Source of the DNA: Paraphaeosphaeria minitans
Lineage: Eukaryota > Ascomycota > Dothideomycetes > Pleosporales > Didymosphaeriaceae
Assembly: GCA_015832175.1 (NCBI GenBank)
Contig: WJXW01000010.1
Coordinates: 1,364,001 to 1,428,000, forward strand
Reading direction: 5' to 3'
Length of the DNA stretch: 64,000 nt
Shown here: positions 10,190 to 23,188 of the stretch, piece by piece
Position numbering within the stretch: the stretch's first letter is position 1
Layout: every line of letters begins with the position of its first letter
Program-made: the position numbers and the translations under genes
Notes under the pieces: generated by a model
Databases searched by the model: none
What the model was told of the DNA's origin: nothing
Seen by the model: only the letters and a program-made list of their open reading frames with translations

Positions 10190-10730
10190 TCTACTTTTCT
10201 ATTAAAGTAAAACCTTTGTACATACTTACTAGAAAAGGCTAAGAATAAAAGTAGAGCGATCTTAAGCGCTAATTAATAAATATTCTAAAAGAGAGTATTA
10301 CTACTACACTAGTTCTAATAACTCTTAATTATAAATTAGGAAGGCAGATCTTTGTCTGCGTAGATATAAGTTTATAAGGAGGAGGAGCCTATATTAAGTA
10401 AGTAAGAGAGAATAGGAAGCGCCACCTAGTGTAGTTTAAAAGTACACTGTAGTCTAAAGTAGAATTAAGGTAGCACTTAACTAAGCTTAAATACAAAGCA
10501 GTAGTATAGGCACTAAAGAAGTTTATGCTGTACCTATATAGAACCTAATTTATTATTAAAATAAATATAGCTACTCTAATTTTACAGCTTAACTAGCCTT
10601 CTACTAACCTCCCTAGATTAGTTATAAACTAATAGCTAGGTATAATACTGCTATAGGACTTTAAAATTGTCTATAAGCTAGGAAAATATAATGTTATTAC
10701 TAATAGATTATTAAGGTCCCTCTAACTAAA
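10190..10730 (+). pseudogene. RNase H relic of gypsy C
   Basis: The frame contains a degraded Lys-Tyr-x-Ala-Val-Val-x-Ala-Leu-Lys-Lys-Phe segment, then a Leu-Asn-x-Pro-Ser-Thr-Asn-Leu-Pro block, and ends with Tyr-Lys-Leu-Gly-Lys-Tyr-Asn-Val-Ile-Thr-Asn-Arg-Leu, the usual end of a gypsy RNase H (PGKxNxxADxLSR). Stops are of the Gln/Trp type. Confidence 0.75.
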
Positions 10731-11049
10731 AAGATAGATAGTGCTAGAAGAATTAGAAGAAGACCTAAGTCCCTTTATAGACTATATAGTAAAGAAGCAC
10801 GATAATAGCTTAGTGTTTACTTTATAAGAGGCCTAGATCCATAGTAAAGACTTTTTAGAAGAATTAGAAGAGATAGTAAGGTTCATACTATCTAGAAAAA
10901 GACCTAATAAGCTAATACCCTAGAAAAGCCGCCTTTTGTTAATAAAGAAGGCCTAAACCTTTTTTATAAAAGCGAACCTACTATTTAAGAAGTTAACCCT
11001 AAATCTTACTATCTAAAGGGTAATTAATAACCTAAATATTTAAAAGGCA

Positions 11050-12200
11050 CTTATTTAGGAGGTCTACTAGCACCTCTACTATAAAGAAATCTAGGCTATA
11101 AATACTATAATCTAGTCTTAGTTCTAGTAGGAGAGCTAGTTTAAAATAATTCAAACTAAGCTAAAGAAATATACTGTCTGTGCTACTAAATAAGGTAATT
11201 AGATAGAAATAAGCCTTTAGATTAGTAACTCTAGGACCTTATTAAAACAATAGACTATTAATATTACCTACATGCCTATAAGTAAGCATTAGAAATCCTT
11301 TCTTATTATTACTAGGGAATACGCCTTAGGATAGCCTAAAGCTAGAGCGCTTATTAGAGTAGATTTAGAAAGTGTTATAAAGTTCCTTTATAAGGACATT
11401 ATTTGTAGGTAGGGGGTGTTTCCTTAACTAAGTATAGAAAGGGGGCCTAAAAACAAATTAGTAGTTAAAGCACTAGCTAAACACTATAGAAAATACTGTA
11501 TCTAAGCTTCCTTTTACAACTCTAAGGCTTAAGGACTAGTTAAACAAGGTTACTAATTACTTATCGCATCGCTTATAAAGCTAGGAAATAATTAGGAGTA
11601 TAATTTACCTATAGTAGTATAGGCTAAGAGGGTTTTAATTTAATAAAGCATAGGGTTAGCACCTATAGAGATAATAACTAGTATTTAACCTATATTGCCT
11701 ATTAAGCTAGCGATTAAAAGCTAGCAGACCCTGCTATAGTTAGAGGTAGAAAACTAATTAGATCTACTTACCCTAAGGGCTAAGTAGTTAAAATAGAGAG
11801 GCAATAAACTTTTAGAGGCGCTATCTAGGTTAAGAAGAATGCGCCTTAAAAGAGTAGAGTAATAGGATTTTAGTAAAGCCTATTAACAAGACTTTTATAA
11901 AGGAGACCTAGTGCTAGTTTAGGATTTAATTAGGGCTATAAATAAGTTAGTAGCTATAAAGATAAAAGATCGCTAGCTAGGCCCTTACTAAATCTCTATT
12001 AACTACCCTAGCTAGTTATATTACTAACTAGAAGAGCTTAATAGAGCTATATTCTAGTATACTATATATAGTAACCGCCTTAAGCGCTTCTACTAGCACA
12101 CCTTAGATAATAAAGCATAGGTACTAAGAGGAAGGATAAGAATTATGCCTAAAGACCTACTAATTAACTCTCAGACCCTACTACTAAAGCTACTAAAACT
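11050..12200 (+). pseudogene. Integrase relic of gypsy C
   Basis: Downstream of RNase H the plus strand reads as a degraded rve-type integrase: a Glu-Arg-Gly-Pro-Lys-Asn-Lys segment near 11440 at the position of the SDRGxxF motif, then an Ala-Lys-x-Tyr-Arg-x-Tyr segment, and a basic C-terminus near 11830-11860. Assignment rests on order and partial motifs. Confidence 0.65.
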
Positions 12201-14309
12201 ACTACGCTAGTAAAAGGTTAAAGAGAGGAAGAAGTATAGTAATTCTAGCTTAGAAGTTAAGGATAGCTTTATAAAAACTAGAAAAGTAGAGTAGAAGAAG
12301 GAACTCTAATAGGCTGTTATGCTACTTATATAAACAAGAGGTAATTTACTAATAGTGGTTATTTTAAAGAGAGTTAAAGTATTAGATTTTAATATAAACT
12401 AAGATATATCTACTTTAGAGTCTAATATTATATTAAACTAGCCTAATTCTTTCCTAATACAGAATTAGAAAAGCTAACTATAAGTAGTTAGTAAAAAAGA
12501 GAGAGGAAGAAAGGAAAAAGAAATAAAGAATACTTAGTTACTAGCTAAAGATATATTAGGGTACTAATTATTATCCCTCTTATTATTAACAGTAATATTA
12601 TCTTTATAGTGGCGGCTAGACTAATAAGTATTTAGGGTTTAGGGCTCTATAGAGCTAGAGGCCCTAGTTATTTTAAACTAAAGAAGAGATCTAGCATAAT
12701 TTTAGGTAGCTTAATTAATAGACTACTAATAAAGTAAAAAAGAACTAGAATAAGAATACTAAGAATAAGTAGACTAAAAAGATAGCTAAGGCTAAAGAGG
12801 AGTATTCTCTCTAGTAAGAGAATTTAAGCGCATAGGTAATCTAGGACTAGGTAATCTATAATTAAAGCTAGAATAAAAACCTCTTTAAGCTAGAGAACTA
12901 AAACCCTAAAATAATAAAGCACTATTAAGAGGAGACTAAAGGGAACCTCTAGAAAACTTTTAGAAATAATCTTAAAGGGCTACTAAGGAAAAAGGACTAT
13001 AGTTTATAGTAATAGTGTATTAGAGTTCTATAGGCTCTCTAGGAATAAGAGTATTAAGGGTAGAAATAGCCTTAGAAGTGCGACTAAAAAGAGCCTAAAA
13101 GTAGATTATACTAATAGGAAGGATATTAGTAGCTAAAATAATATTATTTATAAAAGGACTAGTGCTAGGGTTAGCTAGCTTACCTAAAAGGAAAGAGATA
13201 TTAGCTTAAGTAATAAGGAATTAGGACTAGAACTTATAATAAAAAGAGTAAAAGGTATAGTTACTATTTATTTAGCACTTATTACACTCTCTCTACTTTA
13301 GTAGCTTACTTTCTAGATAGGAAACGCTATATTTACTACTAAAATAGAGCTTACTTCTTCTACTCTTATTCTAGTAGTAGGTGTAGTAATAGTTAATTAG
13401 AGAAGAAGGAGAAAAATAAAAGGAGGTAGTAGTATACTAAATACCTATATTAATATTAGTATTATAGTATCTACGCTTTAATAGAGCCTCTCTAGTGCTT
13501 AAGCTAAAGAACTTAGTAATAGTCTCTAGTTTAGTATTACTAATATTAAAGTGCTAAATAGTAAGGTTTAAATAGCTATTATTCTTGTAGACGCTAGTAG
13601 TGCGAAGAATAGGACCTAGAGTAACACCCTATATACCTAGGCTATAGATAAAGTAAGCTAGTTTACGTAGAAGATTATAGTTTATGCGCTAATTAGCCCT
13701 CGCCCTAACTAGAAAAGTTAGTAATAGGATGCAAAAGGTTTTTAGGATAATATACGCTACTTAATAATATACTTGTTAGTAGACTTAAAAGGGTAGATAA
13801 AGAGGTCTACTTTTATATTACTAGTAAGGCTACGCTTATTTAGGTTATTACTACTTTTTTTACTACTAGCACTAGAAGTAGCTATTCTACCTAAAGTATA
13901 GTTAACTATAGCTATAACTGTAGTAGAGTTATTAAATAGGTATTAGAAGGACTAAAAGAGAGGGAGGAGAGTAGGAGTAAAGGTTAGAAGAAGAATAGAG
14001 CAGAAGAAATCCTAGGGTTATATACCTTAAAGATTAAGCATAGGCAACCTAAGCGGCTTAGTAAAAGTGTTTATAAGAGGATATTACTATAATATTACTG
14101 TCTAATATGCTAAGAGGTCTATAAATAACTTTAATTATAGGGACATAAGTAGTAGATAGGTAATAGGTTAGTAGGTAGGATAATTAGGTAAAGGTAGCTA
14201 GCTAAAGATTAAGGAAATTATAGGTCTAGGAGGTAACTGCCAATAAGGTGTTAAAAGGATAGTAAGGTAGTAGGCTTAAGGGACTAAGCCTAGAAGAGAG
14301 GGAGGAAAA

Positions 14310-14537
14310 TGTAGTGTAAAGGTTAGCCTATAATAGAGAATTAGAGAAACATAGGGCCGATTAGCTGTTATTTAAGATAGCTAATTAGAGAATAAATAGA
14401 AGGAGAGCGCTAACTAGATAAGACACAAAGAGACCTAATAGATAATTAGAGTAGTTAGATTTATATAATAGATTTTAGATAGGATAACGTAACTTATTCT
14501 TTTATATTCCTTACTTAAGGCAAACGCACCTACAACA
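14310..14537 (+). repeat. 3' LTR of gypsy C (LTR family B)
   Basis: A 228-bp LTR beginning TGTAGTGTAAAGG and ending CCTACAACA, preceded by the purine tract. It is followed by CTACA and then by minus-strand gypsy A sequence, so element C inserted into gypsy A copy E2. The inverted relative is at 1939-2173. Confidence 0.88.
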
Positions 14538-17110
14538 CTACACTACTACTAGCCCTTCGTATCTAGGCTTAATTTTAGTAAAGCAGCGTTAGATTACTAA
14601 TGCTTTTAAGGTAGTTATTATCTTTATATAGTAAATAGTAAGTTTACACCTTTCCTATACTTAAAACATATACTAATAACTTATTCTAGGTTAATCTAGC
14701 GTCTACTCCTTGCCCTAATAAGGGTAACTTAGATAACAGTAATAAAGAGAGTAGGGAGGAGGTTACTACTAGAGGTATAGTAGGTAAGGATAGAAAAGAT
14801 AGTAAGGATAATAAAGATAATAAATAGTAGGGGCGTAGGCAGCGCGTAGCTTAGTTAGATTACTTTTTAGAAGCTAGTCTATAGGCTTTAGGTAGATACC
14901 CCTAATAAGCTATAAGTGCTCTATAAGCTATAGTGCTCTATAATAATATATATTATATCTACGTTTTATGTGCTCTTATTATATTCTTTACTTCTTTATT
15001 ATATACGCAGCTTTTTTTCTTTTAAAAATTTAGACTAGGTTATCTATATCTTTAAAGTCTAACTCTAGAATCTAGGTATCCTAAGTCTTATTATAGCCTT
15101 TTTAGTAGAGTAGGTATTACTTTTACCCCTTTCTTATTTACTTAGCTAGTATTTTTTTTACTTTCTAGGCTTTTCCTTCTTTAGGTGTAACCTCTAGTAG
15201 CTAAGTGTTAATGTCTTCTACTCTTAGCCTTAGTTTCTATTATTTTAAGAAGGGAAATGTAAAACACGTTATAAATATAATAGTGTAGTAGGAGGAGTAG
15301 GCAGTATACCTACGTTCTAACTATATTTTATACTTAGAAGGGCCTAATAAATTTCCTAATAGCTTCTTACTTAGTTATTAAAGTATATATATATTCTTTG
15401 TGCTAAGTAGGACTAAGTCGCCTCTTTAAAATAATTCTTACTTATACTTCTTATTATAGTACTAGCTCTAATACTTTTATACTAAGTGTAGGTACTCTAT
15501 AAGTAATACGTGTACACTATATATATATTTTACTCTCTTAACTACATCTAGTAGCTCTCCCTCTAGCCTACTATTTATAGGAGGTATAGTAAGGATAGGG
15601 TGCTTACTATATACTATATAGAAAGGCGTTATTTTTATTAAATTGTAGATAAAGTTATTATATACATATTAAGCTGTTAGGAGTAGTTTAACCTAGTTTA
15701 TTTATAGAGGTGTAATAAATATGCGAAAGTATTATTTAAGCGTCTAATTCTAGTGCTCTATTTACTTATCTATTTAAAGGTAGAAAGTAGTGCTAAGCCT
15801 ATACTTTACTTATAGTTAGTAGCATATTTCTGCCTAAAAAGTGGAGGTAAAGGTAGAGCCTTTATTAGATATAATACCTTTCTAAATACTAAAATTTAAG
15901 ATAACCTTTTAGAAGTAGGCTTCTATAAATTTCTTTATATTCTATGTTTTTTATATAGGGATATAGATAGCTATCTTAAAGAAGTAGTATATAATTATAA
16001 AAATTATATTAAAAGCGCAGCTACTTTAATCCTTTACTAGTAGAAATCTAGTTATAAAGTCTAGTAAAACTTCCTTAAAAATATCCTTTAGCGTTAGAAG
16101 AAGTAATAGCTAGCTATACTTACTATACCTTAGAGTTTTACTCCTTTAGTAAATAGTATAAGTTCTTACGTACTTCTAAATATCTTAACCTATAAGAGGC
16201 TAATAGTAGGTCCTCTTAATAGCCTTAAGCGTTCTACGTATACTAAAGTGGCCTACTATATATATATTATAGTGCTAGAATAAAATCTCTTACCTAATTA
16301 CTAGTTTATCTAGGATGTATAATCTACTATTATACTTTAGGACTTCTATTTTATTAAAATGCTATACTTATACTTTACTACTACTTTAAGTGCTTCTCTT
16401 ATGCCTTAAGCTAGTAATACGCTTAATAGTAAAGGCGTTCTTTTGCTAAAACTACTAAACTTTAGTAATAAAGTTAGACTTTTTTATTATAGGTTTACTA
16501 CTAACTAATACTTTAGCTAGTAAGCGTAGTATATATAGTATGTACACTATAGCACTAGTAGTAGGAACCTTATAGCTTTATAAATATTAGTAATATACGT
16601 CTTACATACGCCTAATAAGCTTGGCTTATTTATAGATCTATTTACTCTACTATACTTGGTCCTCTATAATATTTTATTCTATAGGGTAGGTTATAAACGG
16701 GTTAGTAATAGGTTCTCCTATATATAATCTACCCTTCTTAATAGTCTATTCGCTAGGTTTATTTTGCCTAGGCGGTGTTCTATTTTAAAATTAAAAGCTA
16801 CTAGGTATATTGCCTATTATACTTATTATAAGTTTAGCTTCTATATAGCGCGTATACTATATAAGTTATTATAGTTATTTAGTACTTAAATTGTGTACTG
16901 CCTGCTATCTAGATAATGTCTCTATTACTTAAAGTAGTAGATAATAGTAAGGAGTTTAAGATTATATACTTTATAATTTAGCTCTACTACTTAAAGTTTT
17001 CTTAATATAAAAGCAACTAGGTGCTACTTTTAGTTCTTAAATAGCTGCGAAAGGATATTGCATATTATAAAAGTAGATATATTAGTCTCTAATTAGATTA
17101 GCAGCGTAGG
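14538..17110 (-). mobile_element. Gypsy A copy E2, internal fragment
   Basis: Colinear with 18166-20735 and, inverted, with the E5 element. On the minus strand it contains the integrase core (about 15500-16100) and a C-terminal chromodomain region near 15000-15200. It is cut on the left by element C and on the right by the LTR of E3 (17111), at a point in RNase H/RT sequence. Confidence 0.85.
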
Positions 17111-17326
17111 TGTGAGGTCTAGTTATAGGCAATAGTACTTGCTTCACACCAGGAAGAATAGTGAAAGGATAACTCTAGTAATATTAATAGAATAATACTT
17201 GTCTTGTGTTAAGTTAACGCGCGGTGTAGGTTTTACGCAGCTAGCTTACTTAGCGCACAGACCCTATATAAGGCCTTAGCGCTAGATACTATAACACCAC
17301 AATAATATTGTAATCTACCTGTTACA
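17111..17326 (-). repeat. 3' LTR of gypsy A copy E3
   Basis: This 216-bp LTR reads TGTGAGGTC...TGTTACA on the plus strand and is followed by the complement of the polypurine tract (17327-17343, GAACCTCCCCCTCTAGC). That identifies it as the 3' LTR of a minus-strand element. Its outer edge keeps un-RIPped bases. Confidence 0.92.
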
Positions 17327-17544
17327 GAACCTCCCCCTCTAGCTATAGTCCTCTATAGTATACTATAGCCTTAATAAAAACCTTACTCTATAGGAAAGGA
17401 AAAGAGTATCTATAAGGGTGTGTATTATATACGTAATAGCAGCGCGTTATAAGTAAATAGCGTACGTTGTAAACGTATTATGCGTATTATTTATTATAAA
17501 GCTCCTACGCCTTCTATTTACTATAGACTCTTATAATATAGAGT

Positions 17545-18300
17545 AATAAGGCTATATAGTATTAATATTATTTTAGTCTTTATATGCTCTCTACCTATAT
17601 AATATATATATAACTTATTCTTAGCGTAGACAGAGCGCTTAATCTTTAAATAACCCCCTTAATTACCTAAGATACTATACTACCTAGTACCTAAATATAT
17701 TAAGAAGTCTAATCTCTATAATACTACTACCTTTACGTTTAGCAGAGATACTAAGCGTATAGACTAAAATATAGTGCTTATAACTTATATATACTGCGTA
17801 TAGAACTTAGTAAAGCTCCTTAAAGACTATACTAAAGATAATAATAAGTGCTATAACTATTATATTAAAAGTAATTGCAGAGGGTGCAACTTAGTATATC
17901 TAGAGTTGCGTGTTATATATACGCTTTAGCTAATACTTATAGGTACTAAAGGTGATAAATAGGCGCCTTAATCGCCTATACGCCCTTTATAACTACTACT
18001 ATATTATAGTTATAGAGACCCTAAGTAGGTAGCGTAAAATAGATAAGCGTATAAAGATAATAAGCCTAAAGCTAGCTTATTACTAGAAGTAATTTAACTT
18101 AGAGCTAGCTAACTACTAGCGTATTATAGCTTATATTAGTATACCTATAGGTGTAGCGACCTAGGTGCCTACTACTAGCCCTTAGTATCTAGGCTTAATT
18201 CTAGTAGAGTAGCGTTAGATTACTAATATTTTTAAAGTAGTTATTCCCTTTATATAGTAGATAGTAAGTTCGCATCTTTCCTATACTTAAAATATATACT
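17545..18300 (+). pseudogene. Opposite-strand accessory frame of gypsy A
   Basis: Within the 3' region of minus-strand element E3, one plus-strand frame (phase of 17639) is protein-like for several hundred bases, its stops being TAA/TAG as from Gln codons. It includes Cys codons at 17849, 17876 and 17885 with nearby Tyr codons that would be Cys before C-to-T change, giving a pattern like two Cys-x2-Cys pairs, then a Lys/Arg-rich stretch. It runs opposite to gag-pol. I do not recognise the product. The same frame region recurs in E1 and E5. Confidence 0.5.
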
Positions 18301-20759
18301 AATAACTTATTCTAGATTATTCTAGCGTCTACTCCTTACTATAATAAAAGTAACTTAAATAATAGTAATAAAGAGAGTAGGGAGGAAGTTACTACTAAAG
18401 GTGTAATAAGTAAGAATAGTAAGGATAGTAAAAATAATAAAAATAATAAGTAGTAAGGCTGTAAGTAGTGCATAGTTTAGTTAGATTACTTTTTAAAAGC
18501 TAGCCTATAGGCCTTAAGTAAATACCTCTAATAAGCTATAAGTGCTCCTTAAGCTATAGTGCTTTATAATAATATATATTATATCTACGTTCTATATACT
18601 TTTATTATATTCTTTACCTCTTTTTTATATCCGCAGCTCTTTTTCTTTTAAAAGTTTAAACTAGGTTATCTATATCTTTAAAGTCTAACTCTAGAATCTA
18701 GGTGTCTTAAGTCTTATTATAGCCTTTCTAGTAGAGTAAGTATTACTTTTACCTTTTTCTTATTTACTTAGCTAGGATTTCTTCTACTTCTTAGGCTTCT
18801 TCTCTTTTAGGTATAACCTCTAGTAGCTAAGTGTTAATATCTTCTACTCTTAGCTTTAGTTTCTATTATTTAAAAAAGGAAATATAAAACATATTATAAA
18901 TGTAATAGTGTAGTACAAGGAGTAGGTAGTATACCTACGTTCTAACTACGTCCTACACTTAGAAGGGCCTAATAAATTTTCCTAATAGCTTTTTACTTAG
19001 TTATTAAGGTATATATATATTCTTTATACTAAGTAGGACTAAGTTGCCTTTCTAGAATAACTCTTACTTATACTTCTTATTATAGTACTAGCTCTAATAC
19101 TCTTATACTAAGTATAGGTGCTTTATAAGTAATGCGTATACGCTATATATACGTTTTACTCTCTTAACTATATCTAGTAGCTCCCCCTCTAGCCTACTAT
19201 CTGTAGGAGGCGTAGTAAGGATAGGGTACTTACTATATACTATATAGAAAGGCGTTATTTTTGTTAAATTATAGATAGAGTTATTGTATGCAAATTAAGC
19301 TATTAGGAGCAGTTTAATCTAGTTTATTTATAAAGGTGTAATAAATATATAATAGTATTATTTAAGCGTCTAATTCTAGCGCTCTATTTGCCTGTCTATT
19401 TAGGGGTAGAAAGTAGTACTAAGCCTACACTTTACCTGTAGTTAGTAGCATATTTCTGCCTAAAAAGCAGAGGTAAAGGTAGAGCCCCTATTAAATATAA
19501 TACCTTTCTAAATACTAAAATTTAAGATAACCTTTTAGAAGTAGGCTTCTATAAATTTCTTTATATTCTATGTTTTTTATATAGGGATATAGATAGCTAT
19601 CTTAAAGAAGTAGTATATAATTATAAAAATTATATTAAAAGCGCAGCTGCCTTAATCCTTTACTAGTAGGAATCTAGTTATAAAATCTAGAAAGACTTCC
19701 TTAAAAATATCCTTTAGCGTTAGAAGAAGTAATAGCTAGCTATACTTACTATACTTTAGAGCTTTACTCTTTTAGTAAATAGTATAAGTTCTTACGTACT
19801 TCTAAACATCTTAACCTATAAGAGGCTAATAGTAGGTCCTCTTAATAGCCTTAAGCGTTCTATATGCGCTAAAGTGGCCTACTATATACATGTTATAGTG
19901 CTAGAATAAAATCTCTTACCTAATTGCTAGTTTATCTAGGATATATAATCTACTATTATACCTTAGGACTTCTATTTTATTAAGGCGCTATACTTACGCC
20001 TTACTACTACTTTAAGTGCTTCTTTTACGCCTTAAGCTAGTAATATACTTAATAGTAAAGGCGTCGCTTTACTAAAACTGCTAAACTTTAGTAATAAGGT
20101 TAGACTTTTTATTACAGGTTTACTACTAACTAATACTTTAGCTAGTAAGCGTAGTACGTATAGCGTATACACTATAACACTAGTAGTAGGGACCTTTATA
20201 GCTCTATAAGTATTAGTAATATATATTTTATATGCGCCTAATAAGCTTAGCTTATTTATAGATCTGCTTACTCTACTATGCTTAGTCCTCTACAGTATTT
20301 TATTCTATAAAGTAGGTAATAAATAGGTTTGTAATAGGTTCTCCTATGCGTAATTCACCCTTCTTAATAGTCTATCTACTAGGTTTATTTTCCCTAAGTA
20401 GTGTTCTACTTTAAAATTAAAAGCTGCTACGTACATTGCCTATTATGCTTATTATAGGTTTAGTTTCTATATAGCGCGTATACTATATAAGTTATTATAG
20501 TTACTTAGCACTTAAATTGTGTACTACGTGCTATCTAAATAATATCTCTATTACTTAAAGTAGTAGATAATAGTAAGGAGCTTAAGGTTATATACTTTAT
20601 AATTTAGCTCTACTGCTTAAAGTTTTCTTAATATAAAAATAACTAGGTGCCACTTCTAGTCCTTAAATAGCTGCAAAAGGATACTGTATATTATAAAAGT
20701 AGATATGTTAGTCTCTAATTAGATTAGTAGTATAGGGTTAAAGTGGCATAGGATAGACG

Positions 20760-21680
20760 CACTTAAAAAGCGCGTTTTAAGTATTTTAAAAGTATTATTA
20801 GCTTCTACTTACTATTAGAACACTTAGTTCTTCTTAAGTAGGTCTAAGAGAAGAGCAGTTTCTCGCGTATATACTTTAATAAATTGCCTATAAAAGTTTA
20901 TAAAGCCTAGAAATAACTAGAGCTCTTAGATACTAGTTAGCTATAGCTATTCTATAATAGTTACTATACATATAGGATTAGCGCAGATTCTTTACATAGT
21001 TATAATAAAACTAAGGAAGTAGACTTTGCCTAAGGCGAATATGCACTTAGTTAAATTAATAAAAAGTTTAGCTTTACGTAGTAATTTAAGCACAGCGTAG
21101 ACAGTATACTAATAAAGTATAAGATCTTTATTATAGGTATAGATAAGTATATTATCTAGATATATAATATATATATAATCTAGGTGTAGTGCTAGTGCCT
21201 TATTAATATATACCTAGAAGCTTGTAAGGGTATTAGTTAAGCTAAATAGTATTACTAAGTATTTAAAGTAGCTGTAGTAAGTTTAGAATATAGTTTTCTA
21301 CTTATCTCCTATTTAGATCTAAATTCTATAGTAAGCGTTGTAAAGATTAAAGGTTATATAATAGTATACGCCTAATAGGTAGTTAAGTGTCTCTCTAACT
21401 AAAGGTAGTAAGTAACAATCTTTAATAGTAATCGCGTTAAAGCCCTAATAATCTACGTAAAGTTATAGTATACTATCTTTCTTAGGAGTAAATAGAATTA
21501 GTGCTTTAGCTAGACTAGTGCTATACCTAATCTATCCCTTTTTTAAGGCATCTTTTAGATACTTCTAAAGTACTTTAAGCTCCCGCTCTAAGAGATTATA
21601 AAGTAGTCTATAAAGAGGTTTCTTTCCTTCTATAATAGAGATAGTATAATTAGACTTCTTAAAATTTAGTAGAGTAGACG
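20760..21680 (-). pseudogene. Reverse transcriptase relic of gypsy A (E3)
   Basis: On the minus strand the catalytic box at 21151-21162 reads Tyr-Leu-Asp-Asn followed by Ile-Leu-Ile-Tyr, against the functional YLDDILIY; one catalytic Asp is lost by G-to-A change. The upstream fold is recognisable by alignment with E5 (27240-28000). Short open frames on the opposite strand here are coincidental. Confidence 0.8.
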
Positions 21681-22993
21681 CTACTTTTTTATTAAATATG
21701 TTACTATATTTACGTAATATATTAAGAATACGTAGTACTTACGCTACGTACACTTTATTAATATACACTAGGTGCTCTAAGCTTATACTAGTTATTTATA
21801 AGACCTTTAAAAGAAATAAATCTAAGCTAGTATACTCTATATTATCTTTAAAGTCCCTTATAGTAATAAGCTATATTAAAGCTGTAGTATAGCTCTAGCG
21901 CTATATTTATAAGCTGTAATTAAGGTAAATATTACTTTTTTATAAGAAGAGGTTACTAAGTAAGAGAGGAATCCCTTTTTTATTAACACTATAGATAGTA
22001 GTCTTTGTCCTACGCTCTACCCCTATATTATCTATAATACGCACCTAGAGTGTATAGATAGCGTAGATACTTTATTTTTAGGCCTTAATCTATTCTAGTT
22101 TAGGGAGCTTAGCCCCTTTAATAGCCTTTAGATTTATTTTAATAGTAATAAGCTAGCTAATTAGGCTAATATTAGCCTATAAGTTAAGAATTATTTAGAG
22201 TTCTCTTTCTAGACCTATATCTCTAGCTGCGCTACACGTGCGCTTTATATCTAGTAAAATATAAATTAGTAGGCGCCTTACTATACTTAGGTTATAGGTA
22301 AGGCTTAGCCTTTTCCTACATAGTTTACTTATATAGGAATCTAGTTAGAATTACTACTTCTATATTTATTAGTATAGTAGCTAGTTTTATAGCACTTATA
22401 GTAGGTAACACTTTTTATATTTTAGGTCTTACTATTACTTTTAGATATTTAGTAGTTTAGCGTAGTATCTTTAGATTTCTTTAATATATAACGTAGGCTT
22501 AACTCTTATATTATAGGTACGCGGCGTAGGTTTTACTTAAGTGTAAAGCCTAAAGTAATAAGGTTTTCTCTAGTTATAAGCACCTAATAGTAGTTAGTAA
22601 TAGCCTTCTATAGCTTAGGTTTAAGCTTAGAGAAGAGGTACTATACCCTTTACTTCTTAGTATAAGGTGTAAGTTAATTTTTAAAGATATTAAGGTAGGG
22701 TATAAAGGAGTAAATAGTTTAGTCTCTTTACTATATTACCTAAGTATACGCTATAACTACTTCTAGGCTGTAATTTACTAGATCTAAAAGTAAGTTAAGT
22801 ATATACTACTTAAAGTACTTCTAAGTAGGTGTTTCTCTCTTAGCTTTAAAGGTGCGCTTATAGTATATATACTATAGTTCTCTTAAGTTACCTATAAAGT
22901 ACTATATTACCTAGACAACTTTATCTCTATCCTATATAAATTCTTATAGTAAGAGGCAAAAAGCTATTTTATAAGAATAGAAGAATTTATAAT

Positions 22994-23188
22994 TATTGTA
23001 GTAAAAAGGGCTCGAACTATTACAGGATATTCAGGAGCAGAGTTGTAAAGAATACAAATAGCTAATTGTAGGAAAGGATGCTGAAAGGGCAGACTATATA
23101 CAAAAGAAACGAGCCTCTTAGTAAGAATCCTATAATATAAATTAGTAGATCTAGAAAGAATTACAGAAGTAAGTGTTTTACTTTAACA
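22994..23188 (-). repeat. LTR-X, 3' LTR of copia D3
   Basis: A 195-bp copia X LTR inserted into the Gag region of E3. It is followed by the complement of a polypurine tract (TACCCCCTAGG), which marks it as the 3' LTR of a minus-strand element. The 5 bp before it are ATAAT; no matching copy exists because the other end is lost. Confidence 0.9.

Larger units (their letters stand above)
6968..14309 (+). mobile_element. Ty3/gypsy element of family C, internal region, 5' LTR missing
   Basis: This is a RIP-degraded plus-strand gypsy element. Plus-strand frames broken only by Gln/Trp-type stops give a possible Gag (about 7040-8350), a retropepsin-like segment, reverse transcriptase, RNase H and integrase in the Ty3/gypsy order. 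After integrase come about 2 kb (12300-14290) whose coding content I could not settle; a minus-strand frame through about 13560-14050 is fairly open. A purine tract (GAGAGGGAGGAAAA, ending 14309) precedes the LTR. The 5' end is replaced by the solo copia LTR and unrelated repeats. Confidence 0.85.
17327..22993 (-). mobile_element. Gypsy A copy E3 (chromodomain Ty3/gypsy), broken by copia D3
   Basis: Read on the minus strand: Gag-like sequence ending at the copia insertion (22200-22993), protease region, RT (about 20760-21680, catalytic box at 21151-21162 reading Tyr-Leu-Asp-Asn), RNase H, integrase (about 19150-20100), chromodomain near 18650-18850, then a 1.3-kb 3' region carrying an opposite-strand frame. 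All frames are riddled with RIP-type stops. The 5' LTR is missing because copia D3 enters at 22994. Confidence 0.88.

Noticed and set aside
1939..14537. One large element bounded by inverted LTR-B copies
   Set aside because: LTRs of one element are direct repeats; these are inverted, the gene island lies between them, and only the right one has a polypurine tract beside it.
21698..21892. 64-codon plus-strand frame
   Set aside because: It is antisense to gypsy A pol sequence (E3) and low in complexity; no support as a gene.
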